DNA of 23,966 nt from NCBI GenBank assembly GCA_045596385.1, contig JAZOCC010000016.1, positions 1 to 23,966 on the forward strand. The letters run 5' to 3'. Both the position numbers and the translations under genes were made by a program. A model generated the notes under the pieces. The model had not been told where the DNA came from. It saw nothing but the letters and a program-made list of their open reading frames with translations, and searched no databases. The stretch comes from SIG307 sp045596385 (GTDB lineage Bacteria; Bacillota; Clostridia; Lachnospirales; Lachnospiraceae). Position 1 is the first letter of the stretch, and each line of letters begins with the position of its first letter. Shown piece after piece: positions 6,123-14,895 of this stretch.

Positions 6123-7847
6123 TTACACCAGCTTGAATTTGTTGACCTCCTGGTTCAGGTTCAGCGCAATCTCCTTGTTGATATCCGCTTCTCCTTCAAT
6201 CTCTGCCACATTCATGGTCAGTTCCACGGAACGCTCGGATACGTCAGCCACACCGGAGGTACACTCGCCCACTGCGGTCCGTACCGCCTCTACGGAAGCC
6301 ACGATGCCGTCCATGTTCTGCTTTAACAGCGCACTCTCTGCCGCAAAGTTCTGCATCAAACCGTTTAAGCTGCCCACGTCACCCTGATAGCTTTCACTGA
6401 TATCCAGAAGCTTTTCGTAGCCCTTCATAGCGGTTTCTTCCATAAAGGTCAGCATCTCGCCCGCCTCTCTCGCAAGGTCGTTTACGGCCTGGATTACCTC
6501 GGAACTAACCTTCTGGATGGAAGTTGCCGCTTCTGCGGAATCGGATGCCAGCTTGCTGATTTCATCCGCCACCACCGCAAAGCCACGGCCCGCTTCTCCG
6601 GCTCTCGCCGCCTCAATACTTGCGTTTAATGCAAGGAGATTCGTCTGGGACGAAATATTTAAAATATTGGAGGTCAGGATACTGATTTCCTCTACCGACT
6701 TGGACTTTCTGATACGTTCGTTTACCTCCGTCGCCATCTCATCCGCTTTTCTCTTTGCAACCGTGCGCTCCTCCGACGCATTCCGGAAGATTTCCTCTGC
6801 ATTTACGCGAATCGCCTCGGAGGATTTGCTTCCCTCCTCCGCCTGTCCGGAAATTGCTTCCAGAGATGCATATACCTGTCCGATGGCATCCGTAATCTGA
6901 TTTAAGGAATAGTTCGTCTGCTCCATGGACGCGCTCATTTCCTCCATAAAGGCAGATACATCGGAAATACTCATTTCCGCCTGGGAAAGCTTCCGTACTA
7001 TGGTTCCGGAGGAACTGTCCAGCTTCATGGAGTTATCGGAAATCGTTACCATAATTCCACGGATATACGACAAAAGACTGTTGATATTCTCCGCAATACT
7101 CTGTAACTCATCCCGGCTCTTAATCACTAGCTGCTTTGTCAAATCACCCTCGTTGCTGACCAGTTCGTTTACCTTTTCATCCACCTGCTTTAAGCCCTTC
7201 ATCATCGTGTGAATAATAAGGCATAGCACCAGCACTCCCGCTACCAGAGCAATTACAGCGATAAGCACAAGCTGCCCGGTAGAAGCGGCCAGACGCTCCG
7301 ATACATGCTCTGCATCATAGTCACAGCCCAACACTGCCACCACGGCACCGTTACTGTCGTAAATCGGCTTGTACACGGAAATCAGATCGCCGTCCACAGT
7401 CTCGTCGATATAATCCTGTACATACTCCTCTCCGGCAAAGCAATCTGCCAGTTCTTCGTAAGATACTTCGAACTCATCACCGTAGTCGGCGCATTCCTCC
7501 GACGCATCGGTATCAATACCGTAATATACGCACTCTCCGTCAGTGTGAAGCGTATACAGAAACGCAATCCCGTAAGACTGCTGGATATCACACATAGCAT
7601 CCCGCATGGTTTGATACGCATCGCTCTCCTCACATCCCGGTTCCAGTGTCTTTAACACATCTCCGTCAACCACCTCGGCAGCCATTTGGGATACCATCTC
7701 TGCCTGTTCCACCCCCATGGCCACCATACCGTCACTCATTTTCCTGTACGAACTGATGCCCAAAACCACACAAAGCACCGTAACCAGAAGCACCACCGGC
7801 AGCAAAATCTTCAGCCGGATACTGACTCTTTTTTTCTTTGGTTCCAT
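6123..7847 (-). CDS. methyl-accepting chemotaxis protein
   Basis: A 574-residue chemoreceptor of standard layout: a positively charged N-terminus, TM1 (about 13-33), an extracytoplasmic Cache-like sensor (about 34-190, ending ISVYKPIYDSNGAVVAVLG), TM2 (about 192-214), a HAMP domain (about 215-267) and a long signalling coiled coil. The hairpin tip that contacts CheA and CheW is clear (EAARAGEAGRGFAVVADEIS, 412-431), preceded by SSQTNLLALNASI. The start at 7847 follows GGAGGGG. The gene has its own promoter; no strong terminator separates it from the zinc-ribbon gene. The ligand cannot be predicted. Its presence implies a motile cell, or at least a chemosensory pathway, encoded elsewhere. Confidence 0.97.
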   Translation of the reverse strand: MEPKKKRVSIRLKILLPVVLLVTVLCVVLGISSYRKMSDGMVAMGVEQAEMVSQMAAEVVDGDVLKTLEPGCEESDAYQTMRDAMCDIQQSYGIAFLYTLHTDGECVYYGIDTDASEECADYGDEFEVSYEELADCFAGEEYVQDYIDETVDGDLISVYKPIYDSNGAVVAVLGCDYDAEHVSERLAASTGQLVLIAVIALVAGVLVLCLIIHTMMKGLKQVDEKVNELVSNEGDLTKQLVIKSRDELQSIAENINSLLSYIRGIMVTISDNSMKLDSSSGTIVRKLSQAEMSISDVSAFMEEMSASMEQTNYSLNQITDAIGQVYASLEAISGQAEEGSKSSEAIRVNAEEIFRNASEERTVAKRKADEMATEVNERIRKSKSVEEISILTSNILNISSQTNLLALNASIEAARAGEAGRGFAVVADEISKLASDSAEAATSIQKVSSEVIQAVNDLAREAGEMLTFMEETAMKGYEKLLDISESYQGDVGSLNGLMQNFAAESALLKQNMDGIVASVEAVRTAVGECTSGVADVSERSVELTMNVAEIEGEADINKEIALNLNQEVNKFKLV

Positions 7848-7903
7848 ATAACCCCTCCGTTCCTAAAATCTAATTTCATAAAATCGTATTACTACATATT
7901 TTC

Positions 7904-7932
7904 ATCATACCACTTTGTCAGTTATTTGTGAA
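7904..7932 (-). promoter_or_regulatory. promoter of the chemoreceptor gene
   Basis: Minus strand TTCACA (7932-7927), 17-base spacer including an extended TGG, TATGAT (7909-7904). This looks sigma-A-like, not the sigma-D pattern often seen for motility genes. Confidence 0.6.
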
Positions 7933-7990
7933 GTATTTTCATATAAAAATTAATATTTTTTTGCATTTTTCTATTTTCTCAGTTTTCTGA

Positions 7991-8028
7991 CAAACAAAAA
8001 AGAAGCCGTTTTTTGTAAAACAGCCTCT
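7991..8028 (-). terminator. terminator after the ECF S-component gene
   Basis: Minus strand 12-bp stem (AGAGGCTGTTTT/AAAACGGCTTCT, two G-U pairs), four-base loop, then TTTTTTGTTTG. It lies eight bases after the stop codon. The mismatches on the other strand make it specific for the minus strand. Confidence 0.88.
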
Positions 8029-8035
8029 TTTTTTC

Positions 8036-8554
8036 TTAAGATACCCTTGTAGTTCGCTCCAACTGCTGTAACACCAGCACAATCGGCACAATGAGCAATC
8101 CGCAAATCAGATTGCTGGTACCGTGTATGATATCAAAGGGAAATCCCGCCACAATCCAGGCAATCATCCCCTTGAAGTTCAGCCCGAACAGCAGTGCCTG
8201 CGCCGGTGCATACAGGATTCCGAATCCATAGCCGTGTAGCGCATTCACCAGAGAATACACCACCACCGCCACCGGCTTCGGCATCTTCTTCGGCAACAGC
8301 ATGGTGATGCCCCACAGTACCGCCCAAATGTATAAGTACGGAATCCACCAGGTTCCGAACCCGGCAAAGATACCGTTTAGCAACACGTAAATATAAATCG
8401 GATACAAGGCCTTTGCCCGGTATACCACTGTAAAGGCGATGGTAAACACGCCCAACAAATGGATATTCGGCGCCACCTCCATCAGCATTTTCGAAGCAAA
8501 CATCAGCGCTCCCAGCATGGAAAATACCGCCATTTCTCTTACGGTCAGCTTCAT
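8036..8554 (-). CDS. ECF transporter S component, probably cobalamin-related
   Basis: A 172-residue, highly hydrophobic protein with about six membrane segments, starting MKLTVREMAVFSMLGALMFA, the usual opening of energy-coupling-factor substrate-binding (S) components. An S component binds the vitamin in the membrane and docks on a shared EcfAAT module encoded elsewhere. Its ATG overlaps the stop of the upstream lipoprotein gene by one base (TAATG), so the two are translationally coupled. The pair is under a cobalamin riboswitch, which points to vitamin B12, a B12 precursor or a B12-dependent need as substrate. CbrT is the known B12-type S component; similarity to it cannot be tested here. 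Confidence 0.85.
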   Translation of the reverse strand: MKLTVREMAVFSMLGALMFASKMLMEVAPNIHLLGVFTIAFTVVYRAKALYPIYIYVLLNGIFAGFGTWWIPYLYIWAVLWGITMLLPKKMPKPVAVVVYSLVNALHGYGFGILYAPAQALLFGLNFKGMIAWIVAGFPFDIIHGTSNLICGLLIVPIVLVLQQLERTTRVS

Positions 8555-9090
8555 TATTTTTCCACCTTAAACATGTAAGACTCTCCCTCGGCAACCGGTG
8601 TCTTGTCCACACCGCTCATAGCATATTCTCCGTTAATATAAAAAGCCCAGTAGGTCTTGTCCACATCGTAATCCGCAAGGATTCCGTTCACCTTCTTTAC
8701 ATAGATGCCGTAATCCTCGTCATCACCTTCCACCAGCCCCAGCTCCATCAGTGCGGCACCGACGGTCTCTGCGTCGGTATGGATCAAATACTTGGTTTCA
8801 TTTCCGTCCTTGTCCACGACAGAAAAATTAAATGTTGCCTTGCCCTCGCCAAGCTCGGTGACACCGCTTGCCGCATCTCCGGCCTGCTCTGTATCCTCTC
8901 CGCCTTCCGTATTCTCCCCGGATTCGTTGCCCTGATTGTCCTTAGCCGGTGCGGTGACATTGGTCTCCTGACCGCTCTGCGGGGTCTCCTTCTCATCCTT
9001 CTTGCATCCTGCCGTAAACAATGCCATAGCCACAATCAGCATCATACAAAGGATACGCATTAACATCTTGTTTCTTGTCTTTCTTTGCAT
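8554..9090 (-). CDS. DUF4430 (transcobalamin-like) lipoprotein
   Basis: A 178-residue lipoprotein. A signal peptide (about 1-28) ends in the lipobox FTAG-C29. A low-complexity Gly/Glu/Asn linker (about 33-85) is followed by a DUF4430 domain (about 88-178) with the hallmarks of that fold: TVGAALMELGLVE, YGIYVKKVNGILADY, YWAFYINGEYAMSGV and an EGESYMFKVEK end. DUF4430 is related to the C-terminal beta domain of transcobalamin. The start at 9090 has AGGAG upstream. The gene is first in an operon behind a cobalamin riboswitch and is coupled to an ECF S component, so a surface capture role for a corrinoid is a sound inference, though binding is not proven. Confidence 0.88.
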   Translation of the reverse strand: MQRKTRNKMLMRILCMMLIVAMALFTAGCKKDEKETPQSGQETNVTAPAKDNQGNESGENTEGGEDTEQAGDAASGVTELGEGKATFNFSVVDKDGNETKYLIHTDAETVGAALMELGLVEGDDEDYGIYVKKVNGILADYDVDKTYWAFYINGEYAMSGVDKTPVAEGESYMFKVEK

Positions 9091-9165
9091 ATCTTTTCTC
9101 CTTTAAATTGTATTTCCTCTCTATCCTGCCGGCACTCGCGGCGTATTTCTTTCAGAGGAGCATTT

Positions 9166-9320
9166 CTGTCCGGGTATTTCGACTCGGCATTCCTTTTCTC
9201 ACCTTCTCGGAAGTCTCCAATGGCTTGTCCCGGAGGTTGTGGCGCCTCCGGTAGAAAAAAGTATCTTACATGCCTCACGGCGACGGGCTCGTACAGGAGT
9301 TGCACCTGTTTCCCCGACAC
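9166..9320 (-). promoter_or_regulatory. cobalamin riboswitch
   Basis: Minus strand leader with the cobalamin aptamer motifs in order: TGTCGGGGAA, AGGTGCAACTCCT, GCCCGTCGCCGTGA, AGCCATTGGAGACTTCC and the B12-box-like GAGTCGAAATACCCGGACA. The first and last elements pair to close the aptamer. It lies between an extended -10 promoter and the DUF4430 lipoprotein gene. I see no clear terminator in the expression platform (9091-9165), so control may act at translation. Confidence 0.88.
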
Positions 9321-9332
9321 AAAAACAAGGAG

Positions 9333-9341
9333 ATTATACCA
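9333..9341 (-). promoter_or_regulatory. extended -10 promoter of the riboswitch operon
   Basis: Minus strand TGG-TATAAT, about 15 bases before the aptamer begins. The -35 region is weak. Confidence 0.6.
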
Positions 9342-9458
9342 CATCCCGCAAAAAATGAAAACCTTATTTTGTTCTATCCGCCATCTATTCTCTTCTTCGC
9401 ATGATAATATTACCAAATTACTCTTTTTATTTTGTTATATAAAGTCCACTTCATGCAC

Positions 9459-9487
9459 TTGTTTTCAGTACCTCCTTCTGCTAAGAT
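9459..9487 (+). promoter_or_regulatory. promoter of the ABC exporter gene
   Basis: TTGTTT (9459-9464), 17-base spacer, TAAGAT (9482-9487), about 37 bases before the start codon. Confidence 0.5.
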
Positions 9488-9523
9488 AGTTATATTGTTA
9501 CATTTCCCGAAAGGAGCACTTCT

Positions 9524-11247
9524 ATGAAAATGCTATGGAAACTGACCAAGGAGGCTGCCCGTTACAAGGCCCTCTATATTCTGGCCATATTGTCTACATT
9601 GCTGCTTACCGGTGTGAATTTAGCCGCGCCGAAATTGCTGTCCAAGATGACCGGTATCGTCGGCGGAGGTGTGGATGATGCCGCCCTAAAACAAATCGTA
9701 TATCTCGCTCTGGGACTGCTGGTGCTTTATTTGCTCCGCATCGTGTTCCGTTTTATGAATAATTATCTGGCCCACAAGGCGGCCTGGTATCTGGTAGGCG
9801 ATTTGCGCGATCGTCTGTATAAAAAGCTCCAAAGCCTGGATTTGGGCTTTTTCCACGACAAGCAGACCGGTGATTTGATGAGCCGCGTAGTGAACGACAC
9901 GAGAGACTTCGAGCTCCTCTACGCCCACATGATTCCGGATATGATTACGAATCTCGTAACCTTCGGCGGTGTATTGACCATTCTGCTTGTCATTAACTGG
10001 AAGCTGGCTCTGATTACCTGCTTCCCGATTCCGCTCATCCTCATTTCCGGCGTGATTTTTGCAAAAAAGTACGCCCGTTTTTCAAGGCATCCCAGAAAAG
10101 CATGGGTGAATTAAACGCAAAGCTGCAGGACAATTTGTCCGGCCTTCACGAAATCCAGTCCTTCGGACAGGAGGAGGAAGAGGCGGCCCTTGTGAGCGAA
10201 AGCAACTTTACCCAGGTCCGTGCCATGCTCCGTGCCTTACGGGCCAGCGCCATCTTCCATCCAAGTGTGGAGTTCGTCTCCTCCATCGGTACGGTGCTTG
10301 TGGTGGCTGTGGGCGGTTATTTGGCTTATTTAGGCCAGTTATCCGTAGAGGATATCGTAGCCTTCGTTTTATACTTATCCCTCTTCTATGCGCCGATTTC
10401 CGGCCTTGCAAGCTGGCTGGAGAATTTACAGCAGTCCCTCGCCGGTGCGGAACGTGTGACTTTGATACTGGACACTCCGTCCGCCATTGAAAATAAAGAG
10501 AACGCAAAAGATTTGGAAAATGTCTCCGGCGAGATTTCCTTCCGGAATGTTTCCTTCCACTATAGCAACAAGGTGCCGGTGTTAAAGGACATCTCCTTTA
10601 CCTGTAAGCCGGGCCAGATGGTAGCACTCGTAGGCCCGACCGGTGTGGGCAAAACCACCATCACCCAACTCATTTCCCGCTTCTACGACCCGGTGGAAGG
10701 TACGGTACTGGTAGACGGGAAAGACGTGCGGGATGTCACCCTGGAAAGTCTTCGTAAAAACATATCCCCGGTACTGCAGGACACCTTCCTGTTCCACGGC
10801 TCCATCGCCGATAACATCGGCTATGCAAAGCCGGATGCCACCCGTGAGGAAATCATCGCTGCCGCAAAGGCCGCCAACATCCACGAGGACATCCTACATA
10901 TGCCGGACGAATACGAAACCCAAGTCGGAGAACGGGGCCTGCGCCTCTCCGGCGGTCAGAAGCAGCGTGTTGCCATTGCCCGCGCCATCCTCCGCCAGTC
11001 TCCGATTATCATCTTAGACGAAGCCACCGCTTCCGTGGATGTCCAGACCGAGCGCCAGATCCAGGCCGCCATCAACAACATGGCCGGCAAGCGTACCATC
11101 GTAGCCATCGCTCATCGCCTGTCCACCATAAAAAATGCGGACCTCATCTTGGTTATCCACGAGGGAGAAATCAAGGAACAGGGAAGCCACGAGGAACTTT
11201 TGGCTTTGGGCGGAATTTATGCGCAGATGTTAAAGGCGCAGGAATGA
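9524..11247 (+). CDS. ABC exporter (membrane domain plus ATPase), frameshifted
   Basis: A half-transporter of about 574 residues of the MsbA/MdlB multidrug or lipid exporter type, read in two frames. The first part (9524 onward, AAAGGAG seven bases before the ATG) carries the first membrane helices and GFFHDKQTGDLMSRVVNDT. It would end at 10114, but homology continues in the next frame from about 10082: FKASQKSMGELNAKLQDNLSG. One T added to the T5 run at 10078-10082 restores the frame. The second part has the remaining helices and a complete ATPase: Walker A GPTGVGKT, Q-loop VLQDTFLF, signature LSGGQKQR, Walker B IIILDEAT and H-loop AHRLSTI. It is a single gene with its own promoter, so it would work as a homodimer. 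Substrate unknown. The break could be a sequencing error or a recent mutation. Confidence 0.9.
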
Positions 11248-11291
11248 TCAAGTAGGCAAAGTGAGCATAGACGCAACATCGCAACGCACAA

Positions 11292-11338
11292 AAAAAGCTA
11301 TCGCATTTACGAATAAATCGTAAGTACGATAGCTTTTT
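11292..11338. terminator. bidirectional terminator between convergent genes
   Basis: Stem AAAAAGCTATCG/CGATAGCTTTTT (11292-11303 with 11327-11338) with an inner TTACGA/TCGTAA stem. T runs follow on both strands. It ends the ABC exporter transcript and can stop minus-strand transcripts coming through the foldback region. Confidence 0.9.
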
Positions 11339-11358
11339 CTATCCTCTTTACATGTACA

Positions 11359-11654
11359 GGTGTCCCTGCCGAATCTAAAAGCTCGTTTTACGGTTGTTTT
11401 GTATATTTCAAAAAGACACGAGCCCCATAGACCTTGATTTTTTGTTTTCCCGAAGGGTCGCGTCCTAGCGCAGTCGATATCGCCTCTTAGATAAGACTGG
11501 GCGCGAGGTCGCTCCCGAGCGGCCTAGTCGTTCTTAGAGGAAGATTGACGGAGCGTTGCGATTTACAAATAAATCAATGTCTATGGGGCTTGTGTCAGTT
11601 CGTATACTAACTACAACCGTAAAACGAGCTTAATTACTCTACAATAGGGACACC
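11359..11654. repeat. foldback element of about 296 bp (one giant imperfect hairpin)
   Basis: Nested inverted repeats share one centre near 11505-11515. GGTGTCCCT (11359-11367) pairs with AGGGACACC (11646-11654). A 19-base exact arm at 11379-11397 pairs with 11613-11631. GACACGAGCCCCATAGA (11415-11431) pairs with 11580-11596 with one wobble. CCTCT (11483-11487) pairs with AGAGG (11536-11540). The tip is AGGTCGCTC (11506-11514) with GAGCGGCCT (11517-11525). No open frame of note lies inside. It occupies the space between the 3' ends of two convergent genes. The layout suits a non-autonomous mobile element (MITE) or a long structured RNA; no flanking target duplication is obvious. Confidence 0.85.
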
Positions 11655-11667
11655 GTCCCTAAGTTAC

Positions 11668-13659
11668 TTAAATATGGTTCGCCACCTCAAAGGCATCCCA
11701 GATTGCATACATGATATTGGCTACCTTCTTGGCATCACCCAGCAGATAAATCTCCGGTACATCAAACTCTACCTCATGGTACAAGGAATTCTCCTCATTG
11801 TATCCCACGGAAAGAATCACGCTGTCACAAGCCAGTTCCTTTGCTCCCTCCGGTGTCTCCACAGAAAGCTTGCCGTCTGCATAGCCGGTTACCTTTGCGC
11901 TTGTCAGAATCTCTACATTGTTAAACGGAAGCAATGCCGCCAGCATGTCGGAGTTGGAGTGACAAAGCGGGCCGTTCACCTTCATAATCTTGTCCTGAGC
12001 CTCTACAATGGTCACCTTCTTACCGGCCTGTGCCAGCCACAGTGCCGTCTCACAGCCTACCAGACCGCCGCCTACCACCACCGTGGTATCGCCGCACTCC
12101 TTTTCCTTTAACAGTACCTGAGAAGCGGTATATACCTTCTCATCGTTGCCTAAGGAGAATACCTTCGGCGTGGAGCCGGTAGCCATGATTACGGTATCGT
12201 AATCGCCTTCTAAAATATCCTTCTTCGTAATCTCTGTATTTAAATGTACCTCTACCTTTAAGCGATCCATTTCCTGTGCGTACCAGTTCGCCAACGCAAT
12301 ATCGTCTTCCTTAAACTTCGGCGCACCGCCCGGTAATAAGTTACCGCCGAGGCGCCCGCTCTTTTCAAACAATACCGGCTGGTGTCCGCGGATGGCAAGC
12401 ACTCTTGCCGCCTCACATCCGGCTACACCTCCGCCGACCACAAGTACCTTTTTCTTCTGCAAAATCGGCTCATAGGCCATGGCACGTTCTCTTGCCGCCT
12501 GCGGATTTACCGCACAGTTGATGAGAGAATAGGTCGCAATACGTCCCATACAGCCCTCGTGACAGGAAATACACGGACGAATCTGACAGGTTCTGCCGGA
12601 ACGAAGCTTATTACAATAATCCGGGTCCGCAAGAAGCGGTCTTCCCAGAGAAATCATGTCGCACTCACCGTTCTGAAGCGCCTCCAGTGCTGTATCCGGA
12701 TCATCCATACGTCCCGCACAAATCACCGGAATATCCACAACTTCCTTTACAATCTTACAGAACGGACGGAACAGTCCCTTTTCCTGATACATCGGCGGAT
12801 GACTCCACCACCAGGAATCGTAGGAGCCGGCATCCACATCAAGTGCATCATAACCGTACTGTGCCAGAAGTTTTGCTGCCTCGATACCTTCTTCAATATC
12901 TCTTCCCTTTTCCTCAAACTCTTCTCCCGGAAGAGCACCCTTTCTCCAGTCCTTAATCATACTCTTTACACTGTAACGAAGAGTAACCGGGAAGTCCTTA
13001 CCGCAGCGGGACTTAATCTCTTCCACAATTTCCTTGGCAAAACGAAGCCGGTTTTCAAGGGAGCCGCCGTACTCGTCGGTTCTTAAGTTAAACATGGAAA
13101 TCGCAAACTGATCTAATAAATACCCCTCATGTACCGCATGAATCTGAATACCGTCAAAACCGCCGCGCATTGCATTGTACGCACCGTCACCGAAGGACTT
13201 TACAATACTGCGAATCTCTTCCTTCGTAATGGAACGGCACATCTTATCCAGCCATCTGTGCGGAATCTCCGACGGTGCTACCGGCGGAAACTCACCCAGG
13301 TTTGTCGGAATGGTCACACGACCGAAACCGCCGGACATCTGCAAGAAAATCTTACTGCCGTAAGCATGAACGCGCTCGGTCATCTCTTTACTGGTTCTCG
13401 TAAAATGCACCGCATTGTGGGTAGATACCGGAATAATGGACTGATTCTGCGGCTCTACCTGCTGGTCACAGAAGGTAACGCCGGTAATAATAAGACCGGT
13501 GCCGCCCTTTGCACGCTCTACATAATAATCAATACCGCGCTGGTTCCAGCCGCCCTCGGCATCGGAAAGGCCTAACGGCCCCATCGGCGCCATGGCAAAG
13601 CGGTTCTTAATCTCCACATTACCGATTTTCACCGGGGTAAACAGTTCTTTGTACTTCAT
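11668..13659 (-). CDS. NADH:flavin oxidoreductase (enoate reductase / BaiCD-BaiH-like)
   Basis: A 663-residue multi-cofactor reductase. An N-terminal old-yellow-enzyme FMN barrel (about 1-355) includes IHAVHEGYLLDQF and RTDEYGGSLENR. A [4Fe-4S] motif follows (C363-x2-C366-x3-C370-x11-C382, ending INCAVNP), then an FAD/NAD(P)-binding part with GGGVAGCEAA (about 409) and a second GGGLVGCETA. This is the architecture of 2,4-dienoyl-CoA reductase, enoate reductases and the bile-acid enzymes BaiCD and BaiH. The HAVHEGYL form is the one I associate with the enoate-reductase/Bai group. The start at 13659 has AAAGGAG eight bases upstream; a longer frame to 13689 lacks a site. It is monocistronic with its own promoter and no bai genes are adjacent, so the substrate stays open: an enoate, a dienoyl-CoA or a steroid. 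Confidence 0.93.
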   Translation of the reverse strand: MKYKELFTPVKIGNVEIKNRFAMAPMGPLGLSDAEGGWNQRGIDYYVERAKGGTGLIITGVTFCDQQVEPQNQSIIPVSTHNAVHFTRTSKEMTERVHAYGSKIFLQMSGGFGRVTIPTNLGEFPPVAPSEIPHRWLDKMCRSITKEEIRSIVKSFGDGAYNAMRGGFDGIQIHAVHEGYLLDQFAISMFNLRTDEYGGSLENRLRFAKEIVEEIKSRCGKDFPVTLRYSVKSMIKDWRKGALPGEEFEEKGRDIEEGIEAAKLLAQYGYDALDVDAGSYDSWWWSHPPMYQEKGLFRPFCKIVKEVVDIPVICAGRMDDPDTALEALQNGECDMISLGRPLLADPDYCNKLRSGRTCQIRPCISCHEGCMGRIATYSLINCAVNPQAARERAMAYEPILQKKKVLVVGGGVAGCEAARVLAIRGHQPVLFEKSGRLGGNLLPGGAPKFKEDDIALANWYAQEMDRLKVEVHLNTEITKKDILEGDYDTVIMATGSTPKVFSLGNDEKVYTASQVLLKEKECGDTTVVVGGGLVGCETALWLAQAGKKVTIVEAQDKIMKVNGPLCHSNSDMLAALLPFNNVEILTSAKVTGYADGKLSVETPEGAKELACDSVILSVGYNEENSLYHEVEFDVPEIYLLGDAKKVANIMYAIWDAFEVANHI

Positions 13660-13722
13660 AAAAAGTCTCTCCTTTGTAATATAATACACCCTATGTATTC
13701 GACTTCTAATTCAGTTAAGAAC

Positions 13723-13751
13723 ATTATACTCCAAACACCCGAAAAAACCAA
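13723..13751 (-). promoter_or_regulatory. promoter of the flavin oxidoreductase gene
   Basis: Minus strand TTGGTT (13751-13746), 17-base spacer, TATAAT (13728-13723). Confidence 0.65.
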
Positions 13752-13764
13752 GTCCCAAAATAAG

Positions 13765-14895
13765 TTACGCCGCTTTTCTTCTCTTTACCACCACTAAGAA
13801 TACAAAAAATACCGCTACCGCAAAGGCCGTCACGATTCCGCAGTTTACCAAAAACTCCGTAAAATGGGTTGTCGCCGCATTCTCTATATTGAGCAACCTT
13901 ACATTTTTCATGTACCACCCCGCCGGTAAGAACTCGCCGATGATGTTCACATAATCCGGCAACAGTTCCGCCGGTACAAATACACCGCTTAAGAAGGACA
14001 TGCCCAGCCCCAGGATATTACTGGCACCGTTTAAGGAATCCACGCTCGGTAACAGCACTCCCAACAACACCGAAACCGCTACCGAAAACAACAACATGGT
14101 AAAGCTGTTTAAGGTTCCGAGCATATATTCCGCCGCTGTGAAATCCTTGTGATAAATCACAGCTCCCAGTCCCATAAACAATGCCCACACCAAAGTAGCC
14201 ACTATCACAATCCCCCTTACCACCTCGATATTTTGCTTCCGTACACTCACCTTACCGCAATCGGTCCGCATTTTAATATCTTTCTTGTAAAAGGCATGCA
14301 TGACCGGTCCCAGAATCATAATCAAAATACACGGTAAGATATAGGACAGAAAAGTGAAGAAGTAATACCCCGGACGTGCGCTCATGGCAGAACGTCCCGA
14401 TAACACTTTGGTCTCCGCACGGTGTTCTGTATTCTTCAATACCGATTCACACGCCTCCTCCATGCTCTTTCCCATGGCAAGCTCCGCTCTGACATATTGA
14501 AAAAACAGCTCGATTTTCTGATCCACAAAAGCCATGTTCGGTTTTGTACTCAGACGATCGATTCCGCCGGTTTTTCCGTCCAAAAAGCATTCCTCAAAAC
14601 CTTCTTCAACATACACCACGTAGTCCACCATGCCGGTAAAAATCAGCTCCGACAACAGTTCCTTATCGTACTCTGTCTCCACTTCGTTTTCCTGCGCCAG
14701 ATACGCAAGCAATGCCTTCGACAGTACCGACGCTTCCTTATCCTCCGCATAGATGGTAAGCTCCGTGGCCTGATACATCTTTTCCTGATCTTTCCCTGAT
14801 AAAAACGACATTATAATGATAAGTCCAAAGAAAATCACAAAATATGCACTTACGGAAGGCAACGCTTTTTTCACAATTTTTAATACAACTTTCAT
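13765..14895 (-). CDS. ABC-2 type transporter permease (second)
   Basis: A 376-residue permease with one N-terminal membrane helix (about 15-33), a large extracytoplasmic loop (about 35-170) and a cluster of C-terminal helices (about 175-370) containing GMSFLSGVFVPAELLPDYV, the usual ABC-2 signature region. Its ATG overlaps the stop of the upstream permease gene (ATGA), indicating translational coupling. Together with that permease and the ATPase it would form a heteromeric exporter. The arrangement of one ATPase and two similar-sized ABC-2 permeases resembles Bacillus LnrLMN (linearmycin resistance); the substrate here is unknown. Confidence 0.92.
   Translation of the reverse strand: MKVVLKIVKKALPSVSAYFVIFFGLIIIMSFLSGKDQEKMYQATELTIYAEDKEASVLSKALLAYLAQENEVETEYDKELLSELIFTGMVDYVVYVEEGFEECFLDGKTGGIDRLSTKPNMAFVDQKIELFFQYVRAELAMGKSMEEACESVLKNTEHRAETKVLSGRSAMSARPGYYFFTFLSYILPCILIMILGPVMHAFYKKDIKMRTDCGKVSVRKQNIEVVRGIVIVATLVWALFMGLGAVIYHKDFTAAEYMLGTLNSFTMLLFSVAVSVLLGVLLPSVDSLNGASNILGLGMSFLSGVFVPAELLPDYVNIIGEFLPAGWYMKNVRLLNIENAATTHFTEFLVNCGIVTAFAVAVFFVFLVVVKRRKAA

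Noticed and set aside
9060..9416. Minus-strand open frame of 118 codons upstream of the DUF4430 lipoprotein
   Set aside because: It runs through the cobalamin aptamer and its promoter; the sequence constraint is that of the RNA, not a protein, and there is no ribosome-binding site.
12382..13086. Plus-strand open frame of 234 codons antisense to the flavin oxidoreductase
   Set aside because: It is a shadow of a clearly real gene; its product has no family-like pattern.
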